DNA of 64,000 nucleotides, taken from Marinospirillum sp035271045. Lineage in GTDB: Bacteria > Pseudomonadota > Gammaproteobacteria > Pseudomonadales > Halomonadaceae. The position numbers and the translations under genes were made by a program. The notes beneath the pieces were generated by a model. It made no database searches. It saw nothing but the letters and a program-made list of their open reading frames with translations, and was not told where the DNA came from. Location: positions 62,001-126,000 of the forward strand of contig NZ_DATESC010000001.1 of NCBI RefSeq assembly GCF_035271045.1, in the 5' to 3' direction. Positions 33,802 to 42,286 of this stretch are shown piece after piece; position 1 is the stretch's first letter, and each line of letters begins with the position of its first letter.

Positions 33802-34206
33802 TTATTGCTGCTGATGTAAAGCTTGAATAATCTGGCACTCTGCTGTGCTCCCGCCGCGACACTGCTGAACGAGCTGCCGTAGTTCATCTGCCAGTGCTTG
33901 CAACGATTGAATGCGCTGTTCTAATGCCATCAGATGTCGACTGGCTATAGCATCTGCTGCTGCACAATCGGCATCGGGATTGTCAGACAAATTCAGCAAT
34001 TCCTGAATCGTGTTTAAATCCAATCCCAATGCTCGGCCATGACGAATAAAACCGATACGTTCAACCGCCTGAGAGCTGTAAAAACGATAACCTTGTTCAC
34101 TGCGTTGGACTTTTGGCAATAAACCCTGTTTCTCATAATGACGAATGCTTTCAACTGAGCAGCCCGTTAGGGTCGCTACTTCACCAATTCGAAAAAAATT
34201 ACGCAT
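33802..34206 (-). CDS. MerR-family metal-responsive regulator (CadR/PbrR-like)
   Basis: Activates transcription by untwisting an over-long promoter spacer when metal binds. 134 residues. The N-terminal winged HTH (RIGEVATLTGCSVESIRHYEKQGLLP) is followed by a dimerisation helix. Cys81 (NPDADC), Cys116 (QQC) and Cys124 (TAEC) are in the positions of the Cd/Pb-binding Cys of CadR/PbrR. It lacks the His-rich CadR tail. It is divergent from a metal permease with a perfect MerR operator between them. Cd, Pb or Zn are the likely effectors. Confidence 0.9.
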   Translation of the reverse strand: MRNFFRIGEVATLTGCSVESIRHYEKQGLLPKVQRSEQGYRFYSSQAVERIGFIRHGRALGLDLNTIQELLNLSDNPDADCAAADAIASRHLMALEQRIQSLQALADELRQLVQQCRGGSTAECQIIQALHQQQ

Positions 34207-34210
34207 TTGC

Positions 34211-34241
34211 TTGACCCTGTAACGATTACAGGGTTTAGCCT
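34211..34241 (+). promoter_or_regulatory. MerR-type promoter and operator for the permease
   Basis: TTGACC (34211-34216) and TAGCCT (34236-34241) flank a 19-bp spacer, longer than normal. A perfect dyad ACCCTGTAA-CGA-TTACAGGGT (34214-34234) fills it. This closely resembles CadR/PbrR operators. It begins 5 bp from the regulator's start codon, so it probably autoregulates too. Confidence 0.88.
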
Positions 34242-34286
34242 AAACCTTATTGATTGTTAAATACAGGTCTGAGGTGAGGAAAACAA

Positions 34287-35369
34287 ATGAATTGGATTAT
34301 AAGTATTCTTAGTGTTGCACTGAGTGCTGCGCCTTGGTTGTTACTGGGTTTGTTGCTGGCAGGGCTAATTAAAGCTTATATGCCTGAGAGTATGATACAG
34401 CGCTGGATAGGGGGACGAGGTGTCGGCAGTATCAGTCGTGCTGCCATTATTGGTATGCCTTTGCCCATTTGCTCTTGCGGTGCTATTCCTACCGCTTTGG
34501 CTTTGTATCGAGGTGGCGCAGGACGTGGCCCATCCACCGCTTTTTTGATTGGTACGCCGGGTGTGGGGATTGATTCGATTTTGCTGACTAGTATATTGTT
34601 GGGGCCTTTAATGGCGGTAGCAAGGGTGGCAGGAGCTATTTTTACGGCTATCACCACTGGCCTACTGGTTGCGACCACTGATCGGTCTGAGCAAGCGAAT
34701 AAGGAGGTTTCGGTTGATACCCGTTCGACAGAAACCGCTTGCGCCAGTCGTTGTTGTGGTAGCAAAACTGAAACCAGTCATTCTGTCGCTCCAATACAAG
34801 AACTTCCAATACAAGAGATCAGCCACAAAACCCGTTTAAAGCAAGGTTTAAAATATGCTTTTGCAGACATATTGGATGATATTAGCCGCTGGGTTGTTGT
34901 CGGGCTTTTATTAGCAGGGCTACTAATTACATTATTACCACCAGACGTTCTTAGTGGTTTGTCGGGTGCTTTTTGGCCCTTGGTGCTAATGGCTATAGTC
35001 GGCATTCCACTTTATATCTGTGCCACTGCCGCCACACCAATTGCTGCCGGATTATTGCTGGCTGGAATGTCACCTGGCATGGCACTGGTATTTTTGCTCG
35101 CTGGACCAATCACCAGTTTAGCTACCTTAGGGATTTTTCGTCGCGAGTTTGGTAGCCGTGCACTGGTCATGTATTTAATCGGTATTTTGTGCAGTAGCGT
35201 ATTATTGGGCTGGTTATTAAATGTTGGGTTGCAAACTTTTGGAATCAACCCAACCATTCAAGCTAATCAAGCACTAGAGCTACTGCCAGAATGGTTGGAA
35301 TGGCTGGCATTATTTGTACTTTCGCTGTTAATGCTACAGCCCTTACGTAAACGGTTATTAGGGTATTAA
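34287..35369 (+). CDS. SO_0444-type permease, probable Cu/Zn or Cd efflux transporter
   Basis: 360-residue inner membrane permease of the DUF318/ArsP-like family. Two homologous halves of about four helices are separated by a hydrophilic linker (about residues 130-190). CSCG (Cys62, Cys64) in MPLPICSCGAIP lies in the first half, with a matching PLYICATAATP in the second. The linker carries CASRCCGSK, a possible metal-binding site. A GAGGTGAGG ribosome-binding site is 8-14 nt upstream. The adjacent CadR-like regulator and operator support metal export. Confidence 0.82.
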   Translation: MNWIISILSVALSAAPWLLLGLLLAGLIKAYMPESMIQRWIGGRGVGSISRAAIIGMPLPICSCGAIPTALALYRGGAGRGPSTAFLIGTPGVGIDSILLTSILLGPLMAVARVAGAIFTAITTGLLVATTDRSEQANKEVSVDTRSTETACASRCCGSKTETSHSVAPIQELPIQEISHKTRLKQGLKYAFADILDDISRWVVVGLLLAGLLITLLPPDVLSGLSGAFWPLVLMAIVGIPLYICATAATPIAAGLLLAGMSPGMALVFLLAGPITSLATLGIFRREFGSRALVMYLIGILCSSVLLGWLLNVGLQTFGINPTIQANQALELLPEWLEWLALFVLSLLMLQPLRKRLLGY

Positions 35370-35401
35370 AAGACGATTAAGAAGGCATGAGTAGGCTTTT
35401 A

Positions 35402-36022
35402 TTAGTGAAAGGTCGCGTTTAGATCATCACGAATTAAGCCTACAGCTATGCCTTCAATTTCTAAGGTTTCTTCTCGCAGGTCTACTTTTATGGGTTCGAA
35501 ATCATCATTTTCAGGCAGTAACCAAACAAAATGCCCTTCTTTTTTAAAGCGCTTAACGGTCACTTCATCGTGAATTCTGGCGACCACTAGCTGACCGTTG
35601 CGTGGAATGTCGTTAGTACGGTGTACGGCTAATAAATCGCCTTCCATGATGCCAATGTTTTTCATGCTTAAACCGCGTACTTTAAGCAAATAATCAGCTT
35701 TTTTACGAAAGGCACGCGGGTTTATATCAAGGTGAAAAGCAATATTTTCTGTGGCAAGAATAGGGCTGCCTGCTGCTACTTGTCCCAGTACCGGAATGCC
35801 TTCTTGTTCGTGCTGAACAACACGAATACCACGCGAAGTACCGGCAAGAATTTCAATCGCACCTTTTTTGGCGAGGGCTTTAAGGTGTTCTTCAGACGCA
35901 TTAGCTGATTTAAAACCCATGATTTTTGCAATTTCAGCACGCGTCGGCGGCATACCCTGATCGCGCATACAATCTTTTACAATGTCTAATACTTGTTGCT
36001 GGCGTTTAGTGAGTTTTAACAT
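35402..36022 (-). CDS. lexA: LexA repressor
   Basis: SOS repressor that self-cleaves when RecA is activated. 206 residues (E. coli 202). The N-terminal winged helix starts LKLTKRQQQVLDIVKD. The cleavage bond Ala84-Gly85 is in GQVAAGSP. The catalytic dyad is Ser119 (VRGLSMKNIGI) and Lys157 (TVKRFKK). It is monocistronic, convergent with the permease, with its own SOS-like box upstream. Confidence 0.98.
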   Translation of the reverse strand: MLKLTKRQQQVLDIVKDCMRDQGMPPTRAEIAKIMGFKSANASEEHLKALAKKGAIEILAGTSRGIRVVQHEQEGIPVLGQVAAGSPILATENIAFHLDINPRAFRKKADYLLKVRGLSMKNIGIMEGDLLAVHRTNDIPRNGQLVVARIHDEVTVKRFKKEGHFVWLLPENDDFEPIKVDLREETLEIEGIAVGLIRDDLNATFH

Positions 36023-36091
36023 GGCAACCTCTATTTGACTGAATACTATTAAATTAAATACGGCTAAAAATAGGTGGCTGGCTAACCAGCA

Positions 36092-36137
36092 CTAGGTGTT
36101 TATACAGTATTCTAGCGGTTGCCCTGTTGAAGGTAAA
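36092..36137 (-). promoter_or_regulatory. lexA promoter with SOS-like box
   Basis: On the minus strand, TTTACC (complement of 36132-36137), 17 bp, TAGAAT (complement of 36109-36114). CTGTATAAACACCTAG (complement of 36092-36107) starts 1 bp after the -10. It matches the SOS box CTG-N10-CAG except for one base in the right half (TAG). Confidence 0.6.
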
Positions 36138-36149
36138 CCTAGAAAGCGC

Positions 36150-36875
36150 TTAATTTAGAAGTTCAAAAACAACGTTAACACGGGCTGTGGCTTCAACCTT
36201 GCCGGGTGCTAATTCAAGCCCAGAAGATTCGTTAACCATATCGGCGGCCATCAACATTTTTTGTGCAGCAACCCTTGGGCTGCTGATTTCTTGCACCTGT
36301 AAAGCACGCCCTAATTTATGCCCTAGGCTAGTAGCCATTAGCTCGGCCTTGTTTTGGGCATCTTTTAATGCGGCTTTTAAGGCTGGGTTACGGCTTTGGC
36401 TGGTTTGGCTGCTGTGGTATTGCAAAGGACCTAACTGATTGGGTTTGCCTGCAGCGATTTTTTCTACCCATTTGCCTGCTTCAGTAACGGGCAAATCAAT
36501 CAGTTTTAAATCACGGCTAGCGGTATAGCCCGTAATTTGCCAAGTGTTGCCCTGTTGTGTACGTCGGGGTGAAATATTGATTTGCCCTGCTTCTAACCGT
36601 GCACCTTTAGGCACTTGGCGGCTTAGTTCACGCAATAGCAGTTTAAAATCTTGCTCTAGGTCTTGAATGGCTAACTGCGAATCTTGGTGTTCAGCCGTGA
36701 AACTGGCATGAATATCAACCTTGTCAGCATCTAAACTTAGCCGTGCTTCACCCTGCACTTCTAAATGCGGCGTAGGTGCCCAGTTTTGGGCTTGTAAAGT
36801 GGTACTGAATAGCACGGTGACTAAACTTATTAATAGTTGTTTATAGAATAGATTTTTATAATTAATTAAGCGCAC
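36150..36875 (-). CDS. SIMPL-domain (DUF541, YggE-like) periplasmic protein
   Basis: 241 residues. The GTG at 36875 is chosen: AGGAG lies 7 nt upstream and it opens a signal peptide (FYKQLLISLVTVLFSTTLQAQ). The longer frame to 36932 would overlap the MATE gene and has no ribosome-binding site. LEVQGEARLSLDADKVDIHA marks the SIMPL/YggE start and QNKAELMATSLGHKLGRALQV is the second conserved segment. The family is linked to oxidative-stress mitigation in E. coli, but the biochemistry is unknown. It follows the MATE gene by 20 bp, probably cotranscribed. Confidence 0.88.
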   Translation of the reverse strand: MRLINYKNLFYKQLLISLVTVLFSTTLQAQNWAPTPHLEVQGEARLSLDADKVDIHASFTAEHQDSQLAIQDLEQDFKLLLRELSRQVPKGARLEAGQINISPRRTQQGNTWQITGYTASRDLKLIDLPVTEAGKWVEKIAAGKPNQLGPLQYHSSQTSQSRNPALKAALKDAQNKAELMATSLGHKLGRALQVQEISSPRVAAQKMLMAADMVNESSGLELAPGKVEATARVNVVFELLN

Positions 36876-36895
36876 AGTAAAGCTCCTATTGTTAA

Positions 36896-38257
36896 TTAAA
36901 TCCGCACACGGCTGGTGCTGTTTAAGCGCCACATTAATAGGCTAGAGGCAACCGTTAAACCTGCAATTAACCCATACCAAAAACCATAAACGCCTTGTGC
37001 GCCCCAAAGGTTGTCGGTCATGGCTAACCACCAGCCGCCACCTAAACCAATCAACCAATAAGAAAATAACGTAATTAGCATAATAATGCGCGTGTCTTTA
37101 TAACCCCGTAAAGCACCGGCGGCATTAATTTGAATAGCATCAGAAATTTGATACCAAACAGCCAGTTGAATAAGGCTGGCTGCCAGCAGTTGTACTTGTG
37201 GATTAGGTGAATAGAGTTTGACCACCCAGTCGGCGACCAACAACATAAATAGTGATGACGCAAGGGCGACTAAAAAAGATAAGCCAATGCCATAAAAGGC
37301 AATTTGACGTGCTTCCGTTGGGCGTTTAGCACCAATAGCGTGGCCTACTTTAACGGTAAGCGCTAACCCAAGGCTTAATGGCACCATAAATAATAAGCCC
37401 GTAAAGTTAAGGGCGACCTGATGCCCTGCCACCGTAAACCGCCCCATTTCGCCAATAAATAAAGTGATAACAGTAAACAATGAAGCTTCTACAAAAATCG
37501 ACAAGCCAATCGGTAAACCTAGCCATAAAGTGGCAGCAATTTCTTTTAAACTGGGTGCATGAAAAATGCCAAAAATAGCAAAGTTGCGATAGCGTTTTTC
37601 AAAATGAATGTACAGCGCCAATAGCACTGCCATAAACCAAAAACTGAGCGCTGTTGCATAACCACAACCTACCGCACCCAGTTTAGGGAAGCCAAATTCC
37701 CCATAAATTAAAACGTAGTTCGCCGGAACGTTCAGCAGTAGCCCTGCAACACTAATCAGCAGTACAGGGCGCGCATGGTTTAATCCTTCACACATACAAC
37801 GCAGTACTTGAAACACTGCCACCGCAGGTAAACCCCAAGCAATGGCTTTAAGGTAGTTAGCGCCCAATGTTGCTACTTCAGGCGTTACCGACATAAAATC
37901 AAAAATGGTTCGGGCGTTATAAAGTACAAAAGCAATGGGTAAAATAATTAATAATGAAGTCCAGCCCGATTGCTGAATAGTTCGTGCCAAAGTTTGTGTA
38001 TTACCCGCGCCGTTTGCTTGAGCCACTAAAGGCGTGGTTGCCATTAACGTGCCAAATAACAACAGTAGCAGCGGCATAAAAACACTGGTGCCCACGGCAA
38101 CAGCGGCCAAATCGACGGCGCTTAATCGCCCTGCCATAATTGTATCGGCAACGCTCATGCCCGTTTGTGCTAAGTGTGCGCCTAATAAAGGTAAAGCCAG
38201 CAGCAGTAAAGGTTTGTTGTAGTGCTTAAATAGTGCCAGAGACATTCTATATACCAT
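36896..38257 (-). CDS. norM: MATE-family multidrug/Na+ antiporter (NorM-like)
   Basis: Twelve predicted helices, about 453 residues. LLLLALPLLGAHLAQTGMSVADTIMAGRLS is the N-lobe start (given in parts: LPLLGAHLAQ, MSVADTIMAG), and the second half repeats the pattern (SFLVALASSLFML, GLGGGWWLAM). Start is ATG 38257 or 38245; neither has a strong ribosome-binding site. Substrate cannot be predicted. It is divergent from epmC. Confidence 0.9.
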   Translation of the reverse strand: MVYRMSLALFKHYNKPLLLLALPLLGAHLAQTGMSVADTIMAGRLSAVDLAAVAVGTSVFMPLLLLLFGTLMATTPLVAQANGAGNTQTLARTIQQSGWTSLLIILPIAFVLYNARTIFDFMSVTPEVATLGANYLKAIAWGLPAVAVFQVLRCMCEGLNHARPVLLISVAGLLLNVPANYVLIYGEFGFPKLGAVGCGYATALSFWFMAVLLALYIHFEKRYRNFAIFGIFHAPSLKEIAATLWLGLPIGLSIFVEASLFTVITLFIGEMGRFTVAGHQVALNFTGLLFMVPLSLGLALTVKVGHAIGAKRPTEARQIAFYGIGLSFLVALASSLFMLLVADWVVKLYSPNPQVQLLAASLIQLAVWYQISDAIQINAAGALRGYKDTRIIMLITLFSYWLIGLGGGWWLAMTDNLWGAQGVYGFWYGLIAGLTVASSLLMWRLNSTSRVRI

Positions 38258-38274
38258 CTTTGAGTTTAAATACT

Positions 38275-38316
38275 ATGCTTGAATCTGAATACCAAGTGCT
38301 TGAATCTGAATATCAG
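38275..38316 (+). repeat. 21-bp tandem duplication at the epmC start
   Basis: Two 21-nt units (38275-38295 and 38296-38316) encode (M/V)LESEYQ. They differ only at the first codon (ATG versus GTG) and two silent third positions. Confidence 0.9.
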
Positions 38317-38883
38317 TCGTGTGAACAGCTAATCAGTGTGTTTAAAAAAGTTTTTTATAACGCCCATAAAACCCGTTTAGTGCGTGGTGGCGATGAGCCT
38401 GTTTATTTGCCTGCTAGTGTAACAGGCACGGATAACCAAGTGGTTTTTGCACGGGGCTTCTTTTCTAGTGGTTTACATGAAACCGCTCATTGGTGTGTGG
38501 CGGGTGCAAAGCGCCGCTTGTTAGAAGATTTTGGCTATTGGTATGTTCCTGATGGGCGTAATGCCTTACAGCAGCGGGCTTTTGAGCAGGTTGAAGTGCG
38601 TCCACAAGCTTACGAGCAATGCTTTACTTGGGCGGTGGGGCGACCTTTTAATATTAGCGCAGATAATCTAACCGGCAAGCCTGGCGCAACGGATGCCTTT
38701 GAGCTAAATGTACACCGTTTAACACTAAAGTTATTGTTTGCTGATGCATTAACCGGCCGCGCCCAGCAGTTTTTTGATGCTTTGTGCGACACTTGGCAAA
38801 ATCCTTTTCATGTTTGGCAGGCCACAGCACATAAGCAATTGCTAGCCCGCATTCAATGCTTAGAAGCTAATCTGGCAGAATAG
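38275..38883 (+). CDS. epmC: Elongation factor P hydroxylase
   Basis: Hydroxylates the lysylated Lys of EF-P. The product is 202 residues from ATG 38275 (E. coli 182). The hallmark segments RLVRGGDEPVYLPA, FARGFFSSGLHETAHWC (metal-binding HExxH-like HETAHWC), DFGYWYVPDGR and FEQVEVRPQA match E. coli EpmC/YfcM. A 21-nt duplication at the 5' end adds a second copy of LESEYQ and makes GTG 38296 a possible true start. EpmA and EpmB are not in the window. It ends overlapping the convergent ABC gene by 17 bp. Confidence 0.92.
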   Translation: MLESEYQVLESEYQSCEQLISVFKKVFYNAHKTRLVRGGDEPVYLPASVTGTDNQVVFARGFFSSGLHETAHWCVAGAKRRLLEDFGYWYVPDGRNALQQRAFEQVEVRPQAYEQCFTWAVGRPFNISADNLTGKPGATDAFELNVHRLTLKLLFADALTGRAQQFFDALCDTWQNPFHVWQATAHKQLLARIQCLEANLAE

Positions 38884-39904
38884 AAGCACAGTGCGTGCTT
38901 TTAAGTGCCACACGGCTATTAAGTTCAAAGTAATTATAGCTTGGTGTAATGGCGCAGTATTGCAGGCCATCTTGCTCTAATAAATATAAATAGTCGTGAC
39001 CACGGAACTGACGGTCAACCACTTTGGCGGCTTGTGGATCATCACAAGGCGTTAATGCAAGGTTTTCTGGCCGCAGCGATAAATGCACTTCACCTTCATG
39101 TGGGTTGTTAAGGTTAATTGAACCTAAAGGCGTTTGTGCTAAATAACCCTGCGCTTGCCCTAACAACAAATTGGTATGCCCTAAAAATTTTGCGACAAAG
39201 GCATTGGCTGGATTTTGATAAACCTGTTGCGGCGTATCGAGTTGAACCAATTGCCCCTGTTGCATTACGCCCACTTTATCGGCAAACGTCATGGCTTCGG
39301 CTTGGTCGTGGGTGACTAAAATAACGGAAGTTCCGGCTTGTTTAAACAGCTCGCGCATTTCTTTGCGGGTAGTTTCTCGCAAAGCAGCATCTAAGTTAGA
39401 AAAAGGTTCATCTAATAGCACTAACTTAGGTTCTGCTGCTAAAGTTCTTGCTAGGGCTACACGCTGCTGCTGTCCACCTGAAAGTTCATGCGGATAACGC
39501 TTAGCATAGTCCGTTAGGCCAACCAACTTTAGCCATTCCATTGCCTTGTCGGTTAGCGCTTCTTTAGGCACATGGCGCATGGCAAAGGTGACATTACGCA
39601 GCAAGGTCATGTGTGGAAATAATGCGTAATCTTGAAAAACAATGCCAATGTTGCGCTTTTGTGGCGGCAAGTCAGTTACGTCTTGCTCATGTAAATAAAT
39701 ACGTCCTGCATTGGGTTGTTCAAACCCAGCCAGCATTCTAAGGGTGGTGGTTTTACCGCAACCGCTAGGGCCTAGCAAAGCCAAAATTTCGCCAGCCGCC
39801 AGTTCAAAGTTAATGTGATTGACCGCTAACGCATCGGCTTCATTATAGCGCTTACTTAAACCTTCAACGCGCATTAAAGGCTGACTGTGCTTTATTTTGT
39901 TCAT
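38867..39904 (-). CDS. fbpC: ABC transporter ATP-binding protein, ferric-ion/FbpC type
   Basis: 345 residues. Walker A GPSGCGKTT, Q loop, signature LSGGQQQRVALARTLA and Walker B LVLLDEPFSNLD are all intact, with a C-terminal TOBE-like extension (LSLRPENLALTP). The ATG abuts the permease stop codon. It belongs to the Fe3+/thiamine/polyamine importer group; iron is preferred because of the fused permease type, but thiamine or other substrates are possible. Confidence 0.85.
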   Translation of the reverse strand: MNKIKHSQPLMRVEGLSKRYNEADALAVNHINFELAAGEILALLGPSGCGKTTTLRMLAGFEQPNAGRIYLHEQDVTDLPPQKRNIGIVFQDYALFPHMTLLRNVTFAMRHVPKEALTDKAMEWLKLVGLTDYAKRYPHELSGGQQQRVALARTLAAEPKLVLLDEPFSNLDAALRETTRKEMRELFKQAGTSVILVTHDQAEAMTFADKVGVMQQGQLVQLDTPQQVYQNPANAFVAKFLGHTNLLLGQAQGYLAQTPLGSINLNNPHEGEVHLSLRPENLALTPCDDPQAAKVVDRQFRGHDYLYLLEQDGLQYCAITPSYNYFELNSRVALKSTHCASILPD

Positions 39905-41533
39905 TTATTTTTTGCTCTCACGATTGAGCACCATGCCTACCGAGAGGCTGGAAAAGATAACGATAGCCGCCGCAAAAGGTGCTGCTTCGGCCATTAGTCC
40001 TTCTGAAGTACGGCTAAATACCGTGACTGCAAGGGTGGTGTAGCCGGTGGGCGCTAGTAAAAAAGTAATGGGTAGCTCTTTCATGCAAAAAAGAAAAACA
40101 AGGGTGATTGCCGCTAAAATACCACGGTTTAAGCGCGGAAAAACGACCTGCCAAAAAGTAGTGACGGTGCTGTGGCCTAAAGAAAAAGACGCTTCTTCTT
40201 GATTCGCGCGTGTTTGCAACAACGCACTACGAATCGGCCCCATTGCCAAGGCAAGGCTTGCCAGCGCCCAAGTAAAAATAAGCAGCGCTAAGGTTTGGTA
40301 AAGAAAAAATGCCGTATTTAATGAAAAGAACACCATCGCCAAAGCCAAGGTTAAAGGCGGCAGTGCATAGCCTATGTAAGTAGAGCGTTCAATGGCGGTA
40401 GAGATGCGTGAAGGGTAGCGCACTAATAAGTAGGTAACGGGGATAGCAAAGCCAGCAGCCATAATAGCAGCAGGAAAGGCCGCCAGCGCCGAACGCATAA
40501 AGGTGCTGGGTACGTCTAAAAAGAAACTTAAATCAGGCGGTGCTAAAATCAACCAATAAGCCAAAATCATAATCGGTAAGCCAGAAGAACATAAAAACAC
40601 TAGCACTAAATAACTCCAAGCAGGAATGGCTTTCCAACCAAGCTTTGCCTCTGATTTAGAGCGAGCAATGCCGCTGCCAACACTGGCAAGGCGCTTACGT
40701 TTTACCAAGGTTTCCATCAGCACAAAGCTACCCGCTAAAGCTAACAGCATCAACGATAGCCAAGCCGCGTAAACCCGATCAAAAGCCCCTGAATATTGGG
40801 TGAAAATAGCATAGCTAAAAGCATCGTAGCGCATTAATGCCACCGCACCAAAATCACCCATCACGTATAAACCAATGACCAACCAACCCGCCATTAACGC
40901 AGGCGCTAAATGAGGTAGCAGCACTTTAAAAAAGATTTGTTTTGGCGTATAACCCAAGGATTGAGCGCTTTCTTCTAAACTGCGGTCAAGGCCAAGCAGC
41001 GCCGAACGCAGGTTTAAAAATAAATAAGGAAAGGTATAAAAAGCTAAGGCCAATACAGCGCCGTAATAGCCATTAATGCGCGGTAATTGCCAATCAAATA
41101 ACTGGGCAAAAATACCATAACGCCCCCCTAAACCCAGCAGCGCATAAGCCATCACATAACCGGGTACGGCTAATGGAATGATTGATAGCAAAGTAATGGC
41201 TTTTTTAAAACGAATGTCGGTGCGAGTTACCAGCCAAGCAGTTGGCAGCGCCATGAGTGTAGAAATCACTAATACGCCAAACGTTAATTTAAGCGTGTTG
41301 CTGAGCAGTTCTAAATTGCGTGGACGAAATACCAATTCTTGCAACATCGCAGGATCGGCTTGAAAAGCCCTTAAACCCAAATAAAATAGCGGCACTAGCA
41401 TAGCAACAGCAATCACTACGGACGGGATTAGGATATAAAAAGGCGGCCGTTTTCTCCAGACACGCGCAATATAAGACCTAGCCGGTAAAGAATTAGGTAA
41501 AGAGGAATCAGGTAAAAAATTCGGTGCAGACAT
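39905..41533 (-). CDS. fbpB: ABC transporter permease, FbpB type (fused double permease)
   Basis: 542 residues with about twelve membrane helices in two homologous halves. Each carries an EAA loop: EESAQSLGYTPKQIFFKVLLP in the first half (contains ESAQSLGYTPKQ) and EEASFSLGHSTVTTFWQVVFP in the second (contains EEASFSLGHS). This architecture is typical of ferric-iron FbpB/SfuB. No periplasmic binding protein gene lies in the window. A weak Fur-like sequence lies about 65 bp upstream. Confidence 0.85.
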   Translation of the reverse strand: MSAPNFLPDSSLPNSLPARSYIARVWRKRPPFYILIPSVVIAVAMLVPLFYLGLRAFQADPAMLQELVFRPRNLELLSNTLKLTFGVLVISTLMALPTAWLVTRTDIRFKKAITLLSIIPLAVPGYVMAYALLGLGGRYGIFAQLFDWQLPRINGYYGAVLALAFYTFPYLFLNLRSALLGLDRSLEESAQSLGYTPKQIFFKVLLPHLAPALMAGWLVIGLYVMGDFGAVALMRYDAFSYAIFTQYSGAFDRVYAAWLSLMLLALAGSFVLMETLVKRKRLASVGSGIARSKSEAKLGWKAIPAWSYLVLVFLCSSGLPIMILAYWLILAPPDLSFFLDVPSTFMRSALAAFPAAIMAAGFAIPVTYLLVRYPSRISTAIERSTYIGYALPPLTLALAMVFFSLNTAFFLYQTLALLIFTWALASLALAMGPIRSALLQTRANQEEASFSLGHSTVTTFWQVVFPRLNRGILAAITLVFLFCMKELPITFLLAPTGYTTLAVTVFSRTSEGLMAEAAPFAAAIVIFSSLSVGMVLNRESKK

Positions 41534-41641
41534 AGGCCGTCAGCTAATCCAAAGTAGAAAATATTGGCATAAAAATAGCACGTTTATGAATTTTCGTAAA
41601 TGATAGTTATACGCAGTAAGATTGAGTTTAGGGGTATTTTA

Positions 41642-42256
41642 TCAAGGTGTTATTAGCCGCTGCTGCAATAAAAAAGCCATTTCTGTCGCCCATTTTTCTA
41701 GCCACTGCTGACTGGTATCTAACATAGCTGCTGGCGTTAATGCACTAACCTTGGGTTGCGCTGTCCACTGTTGTTGCAAAAGGCTGCGGCCATTGGCATC
41801 CAGTAAATTAATTTGCACGGCAATATCAAGCTGTTGGTTGTCCGTATTTAAATACCATTCTTGTAAGGTAATACGCAGTCGATAATTTGCGCGGTAGCCG
41901 GGCTGGTCGGGCAGGCTGGTGGCTAGCCAAGATTGCTGTCCAAAATAATCGCTAATGCGCTGCTGAATTTGCTGGTCTAAACTTTCTGCCCAAACCTGTT
42001 CGCCAAACGGTGATAACTGGTGTTGGCTGCGGTACCAAATTTCTCGACCGCGTAATGGTGTGGGTGCAGTGGGGCGTTCAATGGCTAAAAATACTTTGGG
42101 CTGCCTAGGCTGCTTGGTTGTTAGCACTGTGGGTGGGTTGGGCAAACGCTTTAATAACCACTGCTGCGGTGCAGGTTTGGGTTCGGGTAATAAACTGCCT
42201 GCACAGCCGCCCAGTAAAAAGCTACTCAACAGTATTAAAAACAATAAATAACGCAT
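41642..42256 (-). CDS. ABC-type transport auxiliary lipoprotein (PqiC/YmbA-like)
   Basis: 204 residues, lipoprotein signal with lipobox LLGGC (Cys18). The mature domain resembles the PF03886 auxiliary lipoprotein family (RGREIWYRSQHQLSPFGEQVWAESL region). It is the last gene of an Mla-like operon, taking the place usually held by MlaC/MlaB in the classical mla operon. It presumably sits in the outer membrane and docks the MCE protein. Confidence 0.82.
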   Translation of the reverse strand: MRYLLFLILLSSFLLGGCAGSLLPEPKPAPQQWLLKRLPNPPTVLTTKQPRQPKVFLAIERPTAPTPLRGREIWYRSQHQLSPFGEQVWAESLDQQIQQRISDYFGQQSWLATSLPDQPGYRANYRLRITLQEWYLNTDNQQLDIAVQINLLDANGRSLLQQQWTAQPKVSALTPAAMLDTSQQWLEKWATEMAFLLQQRLITP

Positions 42257-42286
42257 TTTAATTCTCCAAAACGCTTTTTTTACACG

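Noticed and set aside
36876..36932. Longer N-terminus for the SIMPL protein
   Set aside because: It overlaps the MATE gene and lacks a ribosome-binding site, whereas GTG 36875 has AGGAG and starts a signal peptide.
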